Shown here: positions 4,664-5,390 of the stretch, one piece after another
How positions within the stretch are numbered: the stretch's first letter is position 1
Layout: each line of letters begins with the position of its first letter
From: Lachnospiraceae bacterium
GTDB taxonomy: Bacteria > Bacillota > Clostridia > Lachnospirales > Lachnospiraceae
Assembly: GCA_003488965.1 (NCBI GenBank)
Contig: DNJW01000333.1
Coordinates: forward strand, 1-5,390
Reading direction: 5' to 3'
Length of the DNA: 5,390 bases
The notes under the pieces: generated by a model
Database searches by the model: none
What the model was told of the DNA's origin: nothing
The model's input: the letters and a program-made list of their open reading frames with translations, nothing else
Position numbers and translations under genes: made by a program

Positions 4664-5390
4664 AATAATGCAAACTGGTATTCCAAAGACGGAAAACCTG
4701 CTCTGCGGTATCCGCCAGATTAGCTTTTGCATTCTGGGGATTCATTGCCTCGTCCAAAGAAACCGCTCCCGGCAGGATGGAAAAAAATGCATCAATCCCT
4801 TCCCGGTTGCAGTTTGACGCCTCTTTTGCCAAGCTTCCTGCCAAAGCAATTACCGGTTTTTCATATTTTTTCGCCAGTCTTGCCACTCCCGCCGGGGCCT
4901 TTCCCATAGCCGTCTGCCCGTCCAGCCTTCCTTCACCGGTTATCACCATATCGGCATTCCTAATATGCTGTTCCATCCCTGTTTCATCCAAAACAATACC
5001 AATGCCCGGCTCCAGCACCCCGTTTAAAAAGGTCAGAAAGGCAAACCCAAGACCTCCGGCTGCTCCCGTTCCTTCCTTCCGAGGGTCGGCTGCCGCATAC
5101 TTTTGCTTTGCCAAAAGGGCATAGCTTTCCATCCATCCGTCCATCTGTTCCACCATCGCCGCATCCGCCCCTTTCTGAGGGCCGTACACTGCGCTGCAGC
5201 CCTGCGGCCCGCATAATACATTGGAAACATCGCAGGCGATGCGGAACCGGCATTCCGCCAGTTCAGGCAGCACCGTATCGTCCGTAATACGCACCAGCCC
5301 CTCCAGTCCCTTTGCACCGAAAGCCGCCTGCTTTCCATCCCGATTCCAAAATCCGAACCCCAGAGCCTGCAGCATACCGATACCGCCGTC
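4650..5390 (-). CDS. Glycerate 2-kinase, N-terminus outside the window
   Basis: The visible 246 residues are the C-terminal two thirds of a GlxK/GarK-type glycerate kinase (family about 375-380 residues), which phosphorylates D-glycerate to 2-phosphoglycerate in glycerate and glyoxylate use. The frame is open to the window edge: DGGIGMLQALGFGF starts at 5390, so the apparent ATG at 5375 is internal to the conserved DGGxGMLQALG motif. Further family landmarks are CDVSNVLCGPQGCSAVYGPQ (about residues 53-72), TGAAGGLGFAFL (108-119), ITGEGRLDGQT (150-160) followed by MGKAPAGVA, and KPVIALAG (178-185). The C-terminus EQVFRLWNTSLHYSREQ ends inside the palindromic repeat, and the last residues (SREQ) come from it. 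No partner genes of a glycerate pathway are visible. It converges with the MATE gene. Confidence 0.92.
   Translation of the reverse strand, partial: DGGIGMLQALGFGFWNRDGKQAAFGAKGLEGLVRITDDTVLPELAECRFRIACDVSNVLCGPQGCSAVYGPQKGADAAMVEQMDGWMESYALLAKQKYAAADPRKEGTGAAGGLGFAFLTFLNGVLEPGIGIVLDETGMEQHIRNADMVITGEGRLDGQTAMGKAPAGVARLAKKYEKPVIALAGSLAKEASNCNREGIDAFFSILPGAVSLDEAMNPQNAKANLADTAEQVFRLWNTSLHYSREQ

Noticed and set aside
4506..4817. 103-codon plus-strand frame across the convergent gap
   Set aside because: It runs from the MATE end through the repeat into antisense glycerate kinase, with no family pattern and no ribosome binding site.
1..5390. CRISPR array, tRNA or rRNA
   Set aside because: No regularly spaced repeats, no cloverleaf with a TTCGANTC arm, and no conserved rRNA segments were seen.

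Overview
The window looks like chromosome of a gut-type Clostridia, most likely Lachnospiraceae (Bacillota). The grounds are strong AGGAGG-type ribosome binding sites, sigma-A-like promoters, the protein families present, and a palindromic intergenic repeat of a kind I recall from Lachnospiraceae genomes. No 16S or other marker gene is present, so the assignment is an inference.

Left part (1 to about 1440): remains of a conjugative or mobilisable element, read on the minus strand. From upstream to downstream it holds a 3'-truncated DUF6075-like gene (813-1181), joined out of frame near position 812 to the C-terminal third of a relaxase-like protein (307-812). A complete small transcription unit follows: promoter 238-266, a hairpin leader with a 14-codon upstream ORF (159-203), and a 39-residue holin-like hydrophobic peptide (12-131). 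The 1182-1482 stretch has no convincing gene. It holds a minus-strand terminator (1271-1305), an operator-like palindrome and tandem TGTTRCACTTR repeats that may mark the element's end.

Middle (1483-3160): hemZ on the minus strand, a radical SAM protein of the coproporphyrinogen dehydrogenase HemZ family, divergent from a MATE efflux gene. The divergent region has a near-consensus extended -10 promoter for the MATE gene, a perfect 10-bp palindrome at its predicted transcription start, and a roughly 155-nt leader closed by a perfect 14-bp stem. A structured leader before a MATE gene in Clostridia suggests a guanidine-IV (mepA-type) riboswitch. I could not test this against the consensus.

Right part (3161-5390): the MATE transporter (plus strand) converges with a glycerate 2-kinase (minus strand) whose N-terminus lies beyond the window. 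The gap is filled by a compound palindromic repeat (4519-4663) that reaches into both reading frames and carries both stop codons.

The core genes are ordinary. The parts most worth attention are RNA or DNA structure: the upstream-ORF leader of the small toxin-like gene, the MATE leader, and the repeat that ends two genes at once.
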